A stretch of 64,000 nt of DNA from Xylocopilactobacillus apicola (GCF_033095985.1 NZ_AP026802.1:434001-498000); one strand, 5' to 3'; positions 28,054 through 37,563 are shown, numbered from the stretch's first letter. Notes: generated by a model from the sequence alone, not told the origin. Numbers and translations are program-made.

Positions 28054-31000
28054 ATGAAATTACTTAGAAGGCTCAGTGCAATGTTGTTAGTTTTGAGTGG
28101 GATTTGGGTGTTGGCTTTTGCGTTTACTGCCAAGATTGACAGCAACGCCGCTGAATTTCCGGATCATGTAGCTAATGGTAGCGATTTCAGGGGGGGGCAT
28201 TTAGCTAACTCCTTTGGAAATGACTTGCTTCAGCCAAAGTTAGAACGAATACTTGACCCGATCTCAACTTTGCCAAACGAAACGCAGTATTTCTTTTCAG
28301 CGGTTGGTGAATCGGTCGTTCTGTTAAACGATAACGGCAATTGGGATAGTATCGAGATTACTAAGCCGATTCAGTCGCAAAATGGCGGTGCTGTTTTAAA
28401 TACTGCGCTCGATATGACAAAGGATTTTACTTTTAGCTGGGATTTGAAGTTTGATAGCGGTAATAGTTATATTGCTAATGGTTTAGGTTTTGTCCTGCAC
28501 CCGTTGTATCGCCCTAAAGAAACCGTGATCGATTCCCAAGGTGGTCCAAGTATTACTTTGCCAGCGGTCATTGGACGGAAATTTCCGGGCAACCTTGCGG
28601 TGACTGATCCTAATGATCCAATGAACGGTCAAACTCTGCGTTCACTGGGTCCTGGTGGCGGGTATCTCGGAATCAGTGATTTAATGAACGCTATTGGTTT
28701 TAAGATTAACACTTATTACGTTTATAATAACTATCAAAGACCGAAACAAGAGGGAACTTATTACGGTCATCGGAATCATTTTGACGTTGGCGGAATGGGG
28801 TTCTATGGAATTACTGATGAAGAGAGTTTAGAAGGTATGACACCTCGAGTGCATACCCCTTACGGAGCTTTTGTTTCGACAGACAATACTGGCTATTCAA
28901 GTCAACCTTATTATCCCGCCAATCTTAATGATGATCCTGTAAAATCGATCAGTGACGCTAATGGAAGTGTTAATGGAGAAGCATTTAAGGTTTTTAATTA
29001 CCGTTGGCATCCAATGACCATTGCTTACACTGCAAGCACTAAAACGCTAAAAGTAACAATTGCTGATGACACAGGGACTAAGAAAGTTAATTGGAGTCGA
29101 ACGTTAAGTCCGGGGGAACAGGCAATTATTGCCGATCGGAAGAACTGGGCTTTTGCAATTGCGGGGTCAACCGGTGGTGGTTCTGAAGGAAAAAGCATTC
29201 GGAACGTCTACGGAACTTTTACACCCGCCGAGCCGAGTGTAATTGTGCGCCATGTCGATGAGAACGGAAATGATATTAAAGATGCTGCTACCACTTCGCT
29301 TGCTGATTGGCAGCTTACACATCCAGGATCCACGCATTTTGTTGATTCATCAAGCACCGAAACGCTGGAGAAGAACGGCTACACATACCGTCGAGCACAA
29401 GTCAACGGAACTTTCTTTGAGAACGGCACCCGAATCAATCGCCGACTTGATCGAGCTGGTTTGGACGCCGAAGTAACCAAGAATGGCAGCGTTTGGAGTG
29501 TATCGACTGAATTTAAATCATCAACCTTCATTAACTATGTTTATCGGCGTGAATTACCGAATGAAAGTCCAGACGTTAGTGCGACTTTAACAATGAGTGT
29601 TAACGGTGGCGCTTTTGGGAATACCGTTGACATTTGGCCTGGCGATACCGTTGCATTCAAATACAGTGCGAAGAATACCAATATGCCAATCTGGTCGAAA
29701 GTAACCGCCGTGCAGTCGTTGGGTGGATTATTTGAAGCACCAAGTGGGTTTACAGTCAAAGACGGATTATTGTACGTTCCACTAAATAATGGTACTTCAA
29801 ATACTTTAAGAACTGGACAGATCGGTGAGAACATGGTATCGATGGTCTACAAAGGAGTCGAAAATGCGAATTTGACGGCTAATGATACGGGACAAGTGAC
29901 GATTACTTATCACCCGACCGCACCGAATACTTCGCCAATTTCCGAGATTGCTTCCAAGGTTGCAATTTATGATCAATCGCTGCAGTTGGTGGATAGTGAT
30001 GGCAATCCTGTGTACGGCTCGTATTTCTATAATGCTGATAATAACTTAGCACCACTTGCCAGTAGCGATCCGGTGTTCCATTTAGGGAACTTCATTCCAA
30101 CTACGAATACCGTGAAACAGACCGACCAAGGCTGGTGGAATATTGATGAGACAACGAAAGTGCTGACGATTTATCCGCATAAATTAGACGGAGCTGTAGA
30201 CGCGCTTAATGCAGAGTGGCCGTGGCACAATCGGGCGAGTGAAATCACCAGAGTTGTGGTGAAACCGGGCGTTACCGCTGCAGGTTCGCTAAAGAATCTA
30301 TTTGCTGATTTGAGCAATGCAACGGAAATGGATATTAGATCACTTGATACGAGTGATGTGACTGATTATACTGCAATCTTTCAGAATTGTAATAACCTTA
30401 AAACACTCGATCTGACCAACTTCAAGGTGAAGAACGGAGCCAGCACGGAGCAGATGTTGAGCGGAACTAGTAGTTTGTGGAAACTCACACTAGGAGCTGA
30501 GACTAAATTGGGATCGACAACAGGACTACCAAATCCTAATATTCAGGCTCAAATTAGTGATGGAGGCGAGACTTATTATTGTACTGATCCTCAGTGGAAG
30601 GAAGTTGGTACAGGAAGCGATCACGATGCCAAAGGGGCAGTAAGACTTGCTGCCCAGATTATTAGTGACTCGCAATCGAGTACGACAGCGAAGATTTATG
30701 TCTGGGATCAGACAGGACGGTGTACGATGACGGTTCCGAGTTCAATTAATTTTGGCAGACAAGAGCTCAAGACTTCAGAAATTACAGCGACAAGTGCGAA
30801 TCAAACTGTTGCGATTAGCGATACGAGAAATGTCCGTAAACACAAGAAGTGGCATCTTGAAGCAGAAGCGACACGATTTAAGAATAATAGAAATCAAGAA
30901 ATTGCCGCAGATCCTTTGATCTATGCAGATACTGCGGGAGATCATCCATTAAGCGCAACACCAATAGTGCTGGGCGAACAGCAAGTTCCAGGTTTATTGT

Positions 31001-31122
31001 TTCAAGATAACTGGAGTCTGCCGTGGAATTTAAAGATCAAGTTAAATCCGCGTCTTGTTCCAGGAGGAGGCAAGTATCAGTCCACAGTCACGTTTACGTT
31101 GATAGACGTTGCGGGGCTATAA
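28054..31122 (+). CDS. WxL-domain surface protein with L-type lectin and BspA-like region, copy 1
   Basis: A secreted protein of about 1022 residues. In order: signal peptide (about 1-35, basic K-L-L-R-R start, cleavage near N-A-A); L-type lectin-like domain (about 70-390); MucBP-like beta domain (about 393-500); a beta-sandwich region (about 505-630); a BspA-type repeat near 760-800 (D-T-S-D-V-T-D-Y and I-F-Q-N-C-N-N-L-K-T-L-D-L); and a C-terminal WxL domain (about 890-1022) with K-K-W-H-L-E-A and a final Y-x-S-T-V-T-F-T-L. WxL domains bind peptidoglycan noncovalently, so the protein should display a carbohydrate-binding module. ATG 28054 is preferred over 28048, which abuts the ribosome site. 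A G8 tract lies at codons 46-48. A TA module follows within 20 bases. Confidence 0.85.
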   Translation: MKLLRRLSAMLLVLSGIWVLAFAFTAKIDSNAAEFPDHVANGSDFRGGHLANSFGNDLLQPKLERILDPISTLPNETQYFFSAVGESVVLLNDNGNWDSIEITKPIQSQNGGAVLNTALDMTKDFTFSWDLKFDSGNSYIANGLGFVLHPLYRPKETVIDSQGGPSITLPAVIGRKFPGNLAVTDPNDPMNGQTLRSLGPGGGYLGISDLMNAIGFKINTYYVYNNYQRPKQEGTYYGHRNHFDVGGMGFYGITDEESLEGMTPRVHTPYGAFVSTDNTGYSSQPYYPANLNDDPVKSISDANGSVNGEAFKVFNYRWHPMTIAYTASTKTLKVTIADDTGTKKVNWSRTLSPGEQAIIADRKNWAFAIAGSTGGGSEGKSIRNVYGTFTPAEPSVIVRHVDENGNDIKDAATTSLADWQLTHPGSTHFVDSSSTETLEKNGYTYRRAQVNGTFFENGTRINRRLDRAGLDAEVTKNGSVWSVSTEFKSSTFINYVYRRELPNESPDVSATLTMSVNGGAFGNTVDIWPGDTVAFKYSAKNTNMPIWSKVTAVQSLGGLFEAPSGFTVKDGLLYVPLNNGTSNTLRTGQIGENMVSMVYKGVENANLTANDTGQVTITYHPTAPNTSPISEIASKVAIYDQSLQLVDSDGNPVYGSYFYNADNNLAPLASSDPVFHLGNFIPTTNTVKQTDQGWWNIDETTKVLTIYPHKLDGAVDALNAEWPWHNRASEITRVVVKPGVTAAGSLKNLFADLSNATEMDIRSLDTSDVTDYTAIFQNCNNLKTLDLTNFKVKNGASTEQMLSGTSSLWKLTLGAETKLGSTTGLPNPNIQAQISDGGETYYCTDPQWKEVGTGSDHDAKGAVRLAAQIISDSQSSTTAKIYVWDQTGRCTMTVPSSINFGRQELKTSEITATSANQTVAISDTRNVRKHKKWHLEAEATRFKNNRNQEIAADPLIYADTAGDHPLSATPIVLGEQQVPGLLFQDNWSLPWNLKIKLNPRLVPGGGKYQSTVTFTLIDVAGL
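28190..28197 (+). repeat. Poly-G tract (G8) in WxL gene copy 1
   Basis: Eight consecutive G residues encode part of R-G-G about 46 codons from the start. Such tracts are prone to slippage; a change of one base would truncate the protein soon after the signal peptide. The paralogue has nine G at 51463-51471. Confidence 0.85.
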
Positions 31123-31142
31123 AAAGAATTTTAGGAGGAAAA

Positions 31143-31364
31143 ATGATAAAACCAATTAATGACATTTGGAACGACGATGTTCAAGACATTATTGATTTCA
31201 ATAAATCAGTCGGCATTCAGGACGATTTGCATAATTATGGCAAAGAAAATGTTGATTTTCAGGATTGTGATCTGAAAGAATCGCTAAGACAAGTAATCGA
31301 TAATGATGCCGATGACCTAAGTTTTGATAGCGCTGATGAAGCGTGGAAATATTTGAATGAGTAA
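31143..31364 (+). CDS. Type II antitoxin for YafQ-type toxin
   Basis: A 73-residue acidic protein encoded directly before, and overlapping by eight bases, a YafQ-family toxin gene, the usual order of an antitoxin. The ATG at 31143 follows AGGAGG. The C-terminal part, rich in Asp and Glu, would wrap the toxin; the N-terminal DNA-binding fold of RelB/DinJ is not clear, so family assignment is by position. It lies 20 bases after the WxL gene with no terminator between. Confidence 0.72.
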   Translation: MIKPINDIWNDDVQDIIDFNKSVGIQDDLHNYGKENVDFQDCDLKESLRQVIDNDADDLSFDSADEAWKYLNE

Positions 31365-31623
31365 ATTTGAGGTTAAGTTTTCTTCTAATTTTAAGCGCAA
31401 TTTTTCAGGGGGAAGGTATAAGAAAGACGATTTTCTGGTAATTTTTGATATTCTAACTAAGGGACATAGTATCCCGGAAAAATATTTTGATCATCAGCTA
31501 GTTAATAGAAAGCCAGTGCGTGAACTTCATATTAAACCTGATTGGTTATTAATTTATAAGTATATTGATGAAAATACAATTAGGCTCATTGATACTGGAA
31601 CACATTCCGATCTTTTTGATTAA
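31357..31623 (+). CDS. YafQ-family mRNA interferase toxin
   Basis: An 88-residue RelE-superfamily toxin. It keeps the YafQ hallmarks: histidine in D-H-Q-L near residue 46, the R-E-L-H-I-K-P-D-W-L-L-I-Y strand with His and Asp, and the C-terminal T-G-T-H-S-D-L-F-D motif with the catalytic histidine. YafQ cuts mRNA at the ribosome. The gene overlaps its antitoxin gene and ends at a strong terminator. Confidence 0.85.
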   Translation: MSKFEVKFSSNFKRNFSGGRYKKDDFLVIFDILTKGHSIPEKYFDHQLVNRKPVRELHIKPDWLLIYKYIDENTIRLIDTGTHSDLFD

Positions 31624-31638
31624 CTTACATTTCTTTTG

Positions 31639-31663
31639 ACTCAATCAATGATTGAGTTTTTTT
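31639..31663 (+). terminator. Terminator after the YafQ-type module
   Basis: ACTCAATC and GATTGAGT form a perfect stem with a three-base loop and a following T run. Confidence 0.85.
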
Positions 31664-32279
31664 AATGCTTAAAATTCTGGTAGTAAAAAATTGCCAGCTG
31701 TGTGCGATCACGGAGTTTTAACTTTTCGAGAAGTTGGCTGATATAATTACGAACTGTACCCGAACTTAAAAATGTTTGTTCAGCAATTTCTTTGTTGTTA
31801 AGTCCTTGAGCTACAAGCGTTAATATTTCTTGTTCTCGTTGAGTTAGTTCAATTTTAGGCGTAGGTTTAGTGTAAGAGCTTTGCAGTTTTTTCATGATTT
31901 CCGGACTAAAGACCGTTTGGTTGAGAGCAGCGGTGTGAATGGCAGGGACAATTGCCGCTAGATTTTGCTTAATTAAATATCCTTTGACCCCCAGCTGTAA
32001 CGATTTTTCGAGGTACTCATCATCAGAAAAAGTAGTCAAAAGGAGAATTTTGGCGTTCGGGTCAGATCCAAGAATTTCTTTAGCTGCAGTGAGACCAGAC
32101 GACTCACCAATTCGAATATCGAGGAGCACGACATCGGGGTGAAATTGATGATAAAGATTCACGGCATCACTGGCTTCGTGGGCGCTTGCGACAACTTCCA
32201 GGTCGTCTTCGGCATTGATAATTGTTGTTAGTGCTTGAGTAACCAAATGGTCATCATCAACTAAGACTATTTTCAGCAT
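31662..32279 (-). CDS. NarL/LuxR-type response regulator
   Basis: 205 residues: receiver domain with acidic pocket D8-D10, phospho-acceptor Asp54 in L-L-D-I-R, switch T-T near 82 and conserved K near 104, then a LuxR-type HTH (about 143-200, L-T-Q-R-E-Q-E-I-L-T and N-N-K-E-I-A). It is encoded downstream of, and overlapping, its sensor kinase gene. The pair diverges from an ABC transporter operon, its likely target. Confidence 0.92.
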   Translation of the reverse strand: MLKIVLVDDDHLVTQALTTIINAEDDLEVVASAHEASDAVNLYHQFHPDVVLLDIRIGESSGLTAAKEILGSDPNAKILLLTTFSDDEYLEKSLQLGVKGYLIKQNLAAIVPAIHTAALNQTVFSPEIMKKLQSSYTKPTPKIELTQREQEILTLVAQGLNNKEIAEQTFLSSGTVRNYISQLLEKLKLRDRTQLAIFYYQNFKH

Positions 32280-33339
32280 TTTGATCCTTTCTAGGGAGAA
32301 CTAAAGTTATCGTTAATCCTTCGGCGTTTTGATGGAGATGAAGTTGACCGTGAATTTCTTCGGCTCGCTGCTGCATGCTCGTTAATCCCATGCCTCGGGC
32401 GATTTCTTTTAGATTCTTGCCATTATCTTTAATTTGAACTTGATAGAATGCCGGGAGTTCTTGAAATTTAATCAGAACCTGATCGGCACCAGAGTGTTTG
32501 ATTACGTTGGTGAGTGCCTCTTTAATCGTCATGAGAATAATTTGATTTTGCTCTAAAGATGTTTCGGCAAAAGGTTCCCCTTTAATTGTAAGAGCGCAAA
32601 AAGTAAAATCAGCAACGATCGGCTTTAGGGCTTGGCTCAAAGTTAGAGATTTTTCCTGAATTCCGTGAACACTAGCTCTGATACTATCCATCGCCTGATT
32701 AACGGTGCTGCTTAGTTCAGATAGCGGTTCGGTAATTTTTGGATCTTGATTTAAAATCTCGATCGCACCGAGCTGAATAATACTACTGGATAATAAGTGT
32801 CCGACGTTATCGTGAATATCGCGGGCAATTCGATTGCGCTCTTCAGCTAATTGAAGTTGCAGCTTCGTTTGTTCTTTTGATTCAAGTGCCAGATTTTGTT
32901 GTTGGAGCGTCGCAAATTGTTCAAAACTATCATCTTGTAGTTCTTGCTTCTTTCGTCTGATTTTGCCCAACTCCTGATCGGCATAACTAAAATAAAGCGC
33001 AAGGAGACAAAATAAAAGAACTAGCATTTTCAGCCAGTTGACATTGATGATTAGTGGAATCATTAGGGGAAATAAGTTGTGAGGCTTTGTCAGGCGGACA
33101 ATAAAAGGGAAGAAGCAAATAAAGCTCGCATCATATAGCGCCAAGCAAGCGATAAAAACCGTTATTAACAAATCTCCTGCGGGGAGCCAGAAACTGAGAT
33201 TAAGGCTAATAATGCTAATTAACACAACCCGAATCATTAGCGGGTCAAATCCCTGACTGCACATTAAAACGATCCCAACAGCAGTTAGCAAGCCAATTTC
33301 TAAATAAAAGTGAGTTTTTAGTTTCATAATTGAATCCAT
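32257..33339 (-). CDS. Sensor histidine kinase (HPK7, LiaS/DesK-like)
   Basis: 360 residues with about four to five N-terminal membrane segments (to residue 120), a coiled-coil linker, the dimerisation helix with phospho-accepting His176 in R-D-I-H-D-N-V-G-H, and a HATPase domain with G-M-G-L near the C-terminus. This is the HPK7 type that pairs with NarL-like regulators. The start (ATG 33339 or 33327) has no strong ribosome site. Its signal is unknown; kinases of this type often sense membrane or cell-envelope state. Confidence 0.9.
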   Translation of the reverse strand: MDSIMKLKTHFYLEIGLLTAVGIVLMCSQGFDPLMIRVVLISIISLNLSFWLPAGDLLITVFIACLALYDASFICFFPFIVRLTKPHNLFPLMIPLIINVNWLKMLVLLFCLLALYFSYADQELGKIRRKKQELQDDSFEQFATLQQQNLALESKEQTKLQLQLAEERNRIARDIHDNVGHLLSSSIIQLGAIEILNQDPKITEPLSELSSTVNQAMDSIRASVHGIQEKSLTLSQALKPIVADFTFCALTIKGEPFAETSLEQNQIILMTIKEALTNVIKHSGADQVLIKFQELPAFYQVQIKDNGKNLKEIARGMGLTSMQQRAEEIHGQLHLHQNAEGLTITLVLPRKDQNAENSLS

Positions 33340-33342
33340 TCA

Positions 33343-33354
33343 TGACATTTGTCA
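33343..33354. promoter_or_regulatory. Palindromic site between the two-component genes and the ABC operon
   Basis: TGACA and TGTCA face each other across a two-base spacer, directly upstream of the kinase gene and about 85 bases before the ABC operon. It is a candidate binding site for the NarL-type regulator. The assignment is by position only. Confidence 0.4.
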
Positions 33355-33437
33355 CATAATTTTAGTCCGAAGTCACTGGGCAACTTGGCGACAAATTTAT
33401 ATAGTAGAGAATATCAGATCAAGGTGAGGAGTTCAAA

Positions 33438-34376
33438 ATGATTATCGATGTTCAGAATTTGGTTAAACGCTATCGCGAGTTGACGGCGCTTAATCACGTG
33501 GATTTACAAGTTCAAGAAGGCGACATTCTTGGATTGTTGGGACCAAACGGCAGTGGTAAATCGACGATGATTAATTGTATTTTATCACTACTTAGTTACG
33601 ATCGGGGCGAAATCAAAGTTTTTGATCAGACGATGAAGCCAGATAGCTACGCAATTAAAGAGCGCATTGGGATTGTTCCGCAAGAGCTGGCTTTTTTTAA
33701 AGAGCTCACGGTGCAAGAAAATATTAGTTACTACTGTGGATTGTATCTCAAAGATCGGGCACAGGTAGCAAAGAATGTGGATCAAACAATTGAATTAGTT
33801 GGCTTGCAGGACTTTACTAAATTTTATCCCAAGCAGCTGAGTGGTGGCTTGGCTCGACGCCTTAACATTGCTTGTGGAATTGCTCATCAGCCTGAATTAA
33901 TATTTTTAGATGAACCGACAGTTGCCGTGGATCCCCAAAGTCGGAATCGAATTTTGGAGAGCATTAAAGAGTTAAATAAAAATGGCGCGACAATTGTTTA
34001 TACGACTCACTATATGGAAGAAGTCGAGTTTTTGTGTAATCGAATTGTGATCTTAGATCACGGTTCGGTCATTGCGCAAGGTTCCGCCGACGAGCTTAAA
34101 GCAATGGTCAAAGCTAACGAAAAGATTGTGATAACCGTCCCGATGATTACAAGTGAGCAGCAAGCTGATTTGTTGAAGCTGCCAGCGGTGCAAGAACTTA
34201 ATTACGCCGATCAAAGTTTGGAAATTACGAGCGGTGATCTAGAGCAAACGATGCTGCCGGTGCTTGAATATTTGCAGCAGGCAAAAGTCGCTTACGCTGA
34301 TCTTCATACCAAAGAGGTGACGTTAAATGATGTGTTCTTAACAATTACCGGTCGTGAGTTGAGGGACGAAGCATGA
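33438..34376 (+). CDS. ABC transporter ATP-binding protein
   Basis: 312 residues with Walker A G-P-N-G-S-G-K-S-T (about residue 38), signature L-S-G-G-L near 136, Walker B L-I-F-L-D-E-P and H-loop T-T-H. The long C-terminal extension is typical of ABC-2 exporter ATPases. GAGG precedes the ATG, and the stop overlaps the permease start by four bases. With two permease genes and a divergent two-component system, it forms a regulated export or envelope-stress module. Confidence 0.9.
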   Translation: MIIDVQNLVKRYRELTALNHVDLQVQEGDILGLLGPNGSGKSTMINCILSLLSYDRGEIKVFDQTMKPDSYAIKERIGIVPQELAFFKELTVQENISYYCGLYLKDRAQVAKNVDQTIELVGLQDFTKFYPKQLSGGLARRLNIACGIAHQPELIFLDEPTVAVDPQSRNRILESIKELNKNGATIVYTTHYMEEVEFLCNRIVILDHGSVIAQGSADELKAMVKANEKIVITVPMITSEQQADLLKLPAVQELNYADQSLEITSGDLEQTMLPVLEYLQQAKVAYADLHTKEVTLNDVFLTITGRELRDEA

Positions 34377-35485
34377 TGAAACATTTGATTTATTACCGAG
34401 TTAAAGTGCTGCTCGGTAACCGGTTCTTACTTTTTTGGACGCTGGTGTTCCCGTTAGTCATGGGACTTTTCTTTAAAATGGTTTTTAGTAATTTAGACCA
34501 AATTCAAATGTTAGACAACAGCACGCCGGTTGCCGTGGTGGGAAATGATCAGGAACTTCGGCGGGGGTTAGCTGAGGTAAAAAATGAAAACAAGTCAGTT
34601 TTTAAAGTGAGTCATTTAAGCCAATCAGAAGCTCAAAAGAAATTAACTGCAGGAGAATTGGTAGGATATTATGATACAAATTCCCAGCCAATTAAATTAG
34701 TAATTGCTCAAAACGGCGTCGAACAAAATATTTTAAAAGATATTTTGAGCCGTTATGAACAAAATCGTGCCATGTTTACGGAATTGTCAAAGTCCCATCC
34801 TGTAAATTTGAAGGTGCCTGATGATCACTACACCTTTAATCAAGCCAAAAGTCGTAACTTTAGCATTATGAGTTTTTATTTCTTTACTTTAATTGCGATG
34901 GCAGTCGGCTATGGTGTGCAATTTGGTCTGCGTAATGCCGAAGACGAGCAGGCGGATCAATCAGAAAACGGCATTCGGCTCACTTTAACGCCGATTCCCA
35001 AAATGTTGGTTGTCATTAGTAATTTAATTGCAGCGCTAATTGTCTTTTATGCGATCGTCTTGATCGTTTTAGCAGTTTTCCATTGGGGTTATCAGGTCGA
35101 TTTTGGCAACCGGTGGGGATTAATTCTCTTGGTTTGTTTGATGGGGAGCGTTTTGCAAATTTGTATGGGCAAATTTATCGGCAATTTAATGAGTAAGCGA
35201 AGCTATTCGCAAAAACTCGGGGTTGTGAGTCTGATGGTATCGTTATTAACCGTACTTGCTGGGATGATGGGTACTCAGGGTATCAAACATTGGATTGATT
35301 TAAATTTGCCGCTTTTGGGTAAGCTCAATGCAGTTAACCTGATCAGCGACAGCATTTATCAATTATTCTTTTACCAGTCCTTAACAACTTTTTATCAAAA
35401 TTTAGTCTGGCTGTTAGGGCTGACAATTCTTTTTGTGCTCTTAGATTATCGATTCGAAAGGCGGGTTCAGTATGTCAGTTTATAA
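34373..35485 (+). CDS. ABC-2 family permease, first subunit
   Basis: 370 residues: one N-terminal helix, a large extracellular domain (about 45-165) and five to six C-terminal helices, the layout of the YhgE/ABC-2 membrane family. It overlaps both flanking genes. It probably forms a heterodimer with the next gene product. Confidence 0.87.
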   Translation: MMKHLIYYRVKVLLGNRFLLFWTLVFPLVMGLFFKMVFSNLDQIQMLDNSTPVAVVGNDQELRRGLAEVKNENKSVFKVSHLSQSEAQKKLTAGELVGYYDTNSQPIKLVIAQNGVEQNILKDILSRYEQNRAMFTELSKSHPVNLKVPDDHYTFNQAKSRNFSIMSFYFFTLIAMAVGYGVQFGLRNAEDEQADQSENGIRLTLTPIPKMLVVISNLIAALIVFYAIVLIVLAVFHWGYQVDFGNRWGLILLVCLMGSVLQICMGKFIGNLMSKRSYSQKLGVVSLMVSLLTVLAGMMGTQGIKHWIDLNLPLLGKLNAVNLISDSIYQLFFYQSLTTFYQNLVWLLGLTILFVLLDYRFERRVQYVSL

Positions 35486-36620
35486 GACGATTTTAAGAGT
35501 TCTAATCAAAAATATTGGCGAACTTTTGCTGGCTTTTGGAGTTACGTTGTTGATTCTTGTAATTTTTACCTTTCAACAAAAAAGCTCTTCTGATCAAGTG
35601 GCAAAAGTTGCGGTAATTACAACTAAAAAAAGTGATCTCACTAATTCGTTAACCGATTATTTAGGGCATCAGCAAAAAGTCGTTAAAATCAAAGATCAGA
35701 GTCAAAAGGGGATTGATGATGCAATTTTTTTTCAAACTGCGGATTACATTTTGTACTTGCCCGCAGATTTTGAAGCGCAAGTAAAGTCAGGTCAGAAGCC
35801 TAAGCTCAAAACTCAAGTTCGTCCAGGGACGTATAGAAAGGAGTTGGTCGACAGTAACGTTGATCAATATTTAAATACTTTGCGGCTTTACCAAACCAAA
35901 TTGCCCGATTTAAAATGGGATCAACTTTTAACTAAGACGAGCCAGACTTTGAGCAAGCAAGGAAAAGTTAAACTTGATGAATCCTATGAAAGGCGCGAAA
36001 AACAGAGCAGGGCGTCAAACATTTACAATTTAGTTGCCTATGGGATTTTCCTCATTATCTTTGGGGCGTTTAGCACAGTAAATTTAGTCTTTAACCGCAA
36101 GGAAATTAAGGTGCGCAACCAGTGTTCACCGCTTAAACCGCGCGAATTATCTACGCAGATTAATCGAGGCTTGTCGACCTATTTGATTGCGACAAGCGCC
36201 GTCTTCTTGTTCTTGATTTTCATTTTTGCGGGGTTAAATCTGAATAAAGTCACCTTACTGTTTATCTTTAACTCTTTGATCTTTATTCTTTCAATTGTCA
36301 CGCTATCGAGCTGGATTACTAGTTTATTTAAAAATGAGCAGGCGTTAAATGGTTTTCAAAATATTTATGGTTTAGGAAGTTGTTTTTTGGGCGGAGTGTT
36401 TGTTTCTAGCAGTCTGCTGCCTGATTTTGTTGGCAAAATTGCCTGCTTCACACCAGTGTATTGGTTTACAAAAAATAATGATTTAATCGGGGACACCGTT
36501 AATTTTAATTCCAAGTTTTACCAATCGTTTGGGCAATCGATGCTGATTGTTGTTGGTTTTGCGATCGCGTTTTGGACGCTGCAAGTCTTGTGCGAGAAAA
36601 TGAATTTGGAGTTCGATTAA
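35472..36620 (+). CDS. ABC-2 family permease, second subunit
   Basis: 382 residues with the same plan as its neighbour: an N-terminal helix, an extracellular domain (about 45-185) and six helices. It overlaps the previous gene by 14 bases. The two permeases differ in sequence, which points to a heterodimeric exporter. Confidence 0.87.
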   Translation: MSVYKTILRVLIKNIGELLLAFGVTLLILVIFTFQQKSSSDQVAKVAVITTKKSDLTNSLTDYLGHQQKVVKIKDQSQKGIDDAIFFQTADYILYLPADFEAQVKSGQKPKLKTQVRPGTYRKELVDSNVDQYLNTLRLYQTKLPDLKWDQLLTKTSQTLSKQGKVKLDESYERREKQSRASNIYNLVAYGIFLIIFGAFSTVNLVFNRKEIKVRNQCSPLKPRELSTQINRGLSTYLIATSAVFLFLIFIFAGLNLNKVTLLFIFNSLIFILSIVTLSSWITSLFKNEQALNGFQNIYGLGSCFLGGVFVSSSLLPDFVGKIACFTPVYWFTKNNDLIGDTVNFNSKFYQSFGQSMLIVVGFAIAFWTLQVLCEKMNLEFD

Positions 36621-36642
36621 AAAAATACGCTCCAACTGCGTC

Positions 36643-37563
36643 TTAATTCTCAACTCCGCGAGAAAAGTTTTGTTCAATTAATGTTGGATTAATAATCCCA
36701 TGCTCTGTTAGCGACCAAGGGGATCCTGGTTGATGAGTTATTGCGCTTAGCCCAGAAGCTGTAAAATCACCGTAGTCGTTTAGAATTCCTAAAAGTAAGT
36801 TAGAAATGTCAGAATCACTTTGAATATTGCTGTAGTCCTCAAAAGCCTCATCTTCAAGTTTATTGCCAATGATTCCTTTTTGACCTTTGAATTTTTGGTG
36901 GACTTCTTGTACAACTGGACCGTATGGCAATGCCAAAATTGGAGATTCAAACAGTTTGCCTTTAGTTTCTGCTGCGTAACGACCAAAAGCAAAATATAAT
37001 AATTTAACCACCTTCATCTGGGTCAATTCTTCGACGTTTTCATCTGATTGGGCTGAAAAATAATTGTTAACCCGAAACCAGTTAGCTAGCTGCAGGGCAT
37101 TAAACTTCGGTTTTGGCGGATCAATAGGAATGATTTCCTGACTATCACGTTTTAAATAGTTCTTGATCTTTTTAATAATGGTATCGGGAGTTTGATCTTG
37201 GTCAATCATTGTTTTTAGCAACTCGTCATTAACCATTAAAGCTTTCAAGATTTTGTTATTTGACGGGTTCGGAAATGCTCCTGCTTCGTAAATAGCGACA
37301 GTGTTAGGACTCCAACCAACCAATTTAGCGAATTCGCGCTGTGATAAACCAATCTTAGCGCGATATTTCTTGATTTCGATCGGCGCCACTAATCCCATCT
37401 CCGCACGATACATTTGATTTGCAATTTCAACTGCTTGATCGTCTAACTTAAGATCATCGACCAACTCATCAGTTTCTTGATCAAATCTAGCAGGAGCAGT
37501 TACTTCATAGCGATGCCCGTGAATCAGAAAAGTATTTGTGTGGTCTTTAATATATGTACTCAT
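36643..37563 (-). CDS. Antitoxin with MqsA-like HTH and Panacea (SocA/DUF4065) domain
   Basis: 306 residues with three parts. Residues about 1-60 resemble the linker that follows the zinc finger in MqsA/YgiT antitoxins but hold no cysteines. Residues about 62-115 are an HTH with G-L-S-Q-R-E-F-A-K-L-V-G-W-S-P, very close to the MqsA-type HTH. Residues about 160-290 form a Panacea domain, with L-A-N-W-F, L-T-Q-M-K-V-V-K-L-L-Y-F-A and L-P-Y-G-P-V-V. Panacea is known to neutralise very different toxins. The gene lies 16 bases downstream of a 97-residue toxin gene and likely also represses the operon. Confidence 0.83.
   Translation of the reverse strand: MSTYIKDHTNTFLIHGHRYEVTAPARFDQETDELVDDLKLDDQAVEIANQMYRAEMGLVAPIEIKKYRAKIGLSQREFAKLVGWSPNTVAIYEAGAFPNPSNNKILKALMVNDELLKTMIDQDQTPDTIIKKIKNYLKRDSQEIIPIDPPKPKFNALQLANWFRVNNYFSAQSDENVEELTQMKVVKLLYFAFGRYAAETKGKLFESPILALPYGPVVQEVHQKFKGQKGIIGNKLEDEAFEDYSNIQSDSDISNLLLGILNDYGDFTASGLSAITHQPGSPWSLTEHGIINPTLIEQNFSRGVEN

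Noticed and set aside
31023-31142. Upstream extension of the antitoxin reading frame
   Set aside because: The frame is open into the end of the WxL gene, but the AGGAGG site fixes the start at ATG 31143 and the extension is only an alternative frame of the WxL domain.
36620-36643. Terminator between the ABC permease and the Panacea antitoxin gene
   Set aside because: Only a four-base stem (ACGC/GCGT) can be formed; too weak to list.
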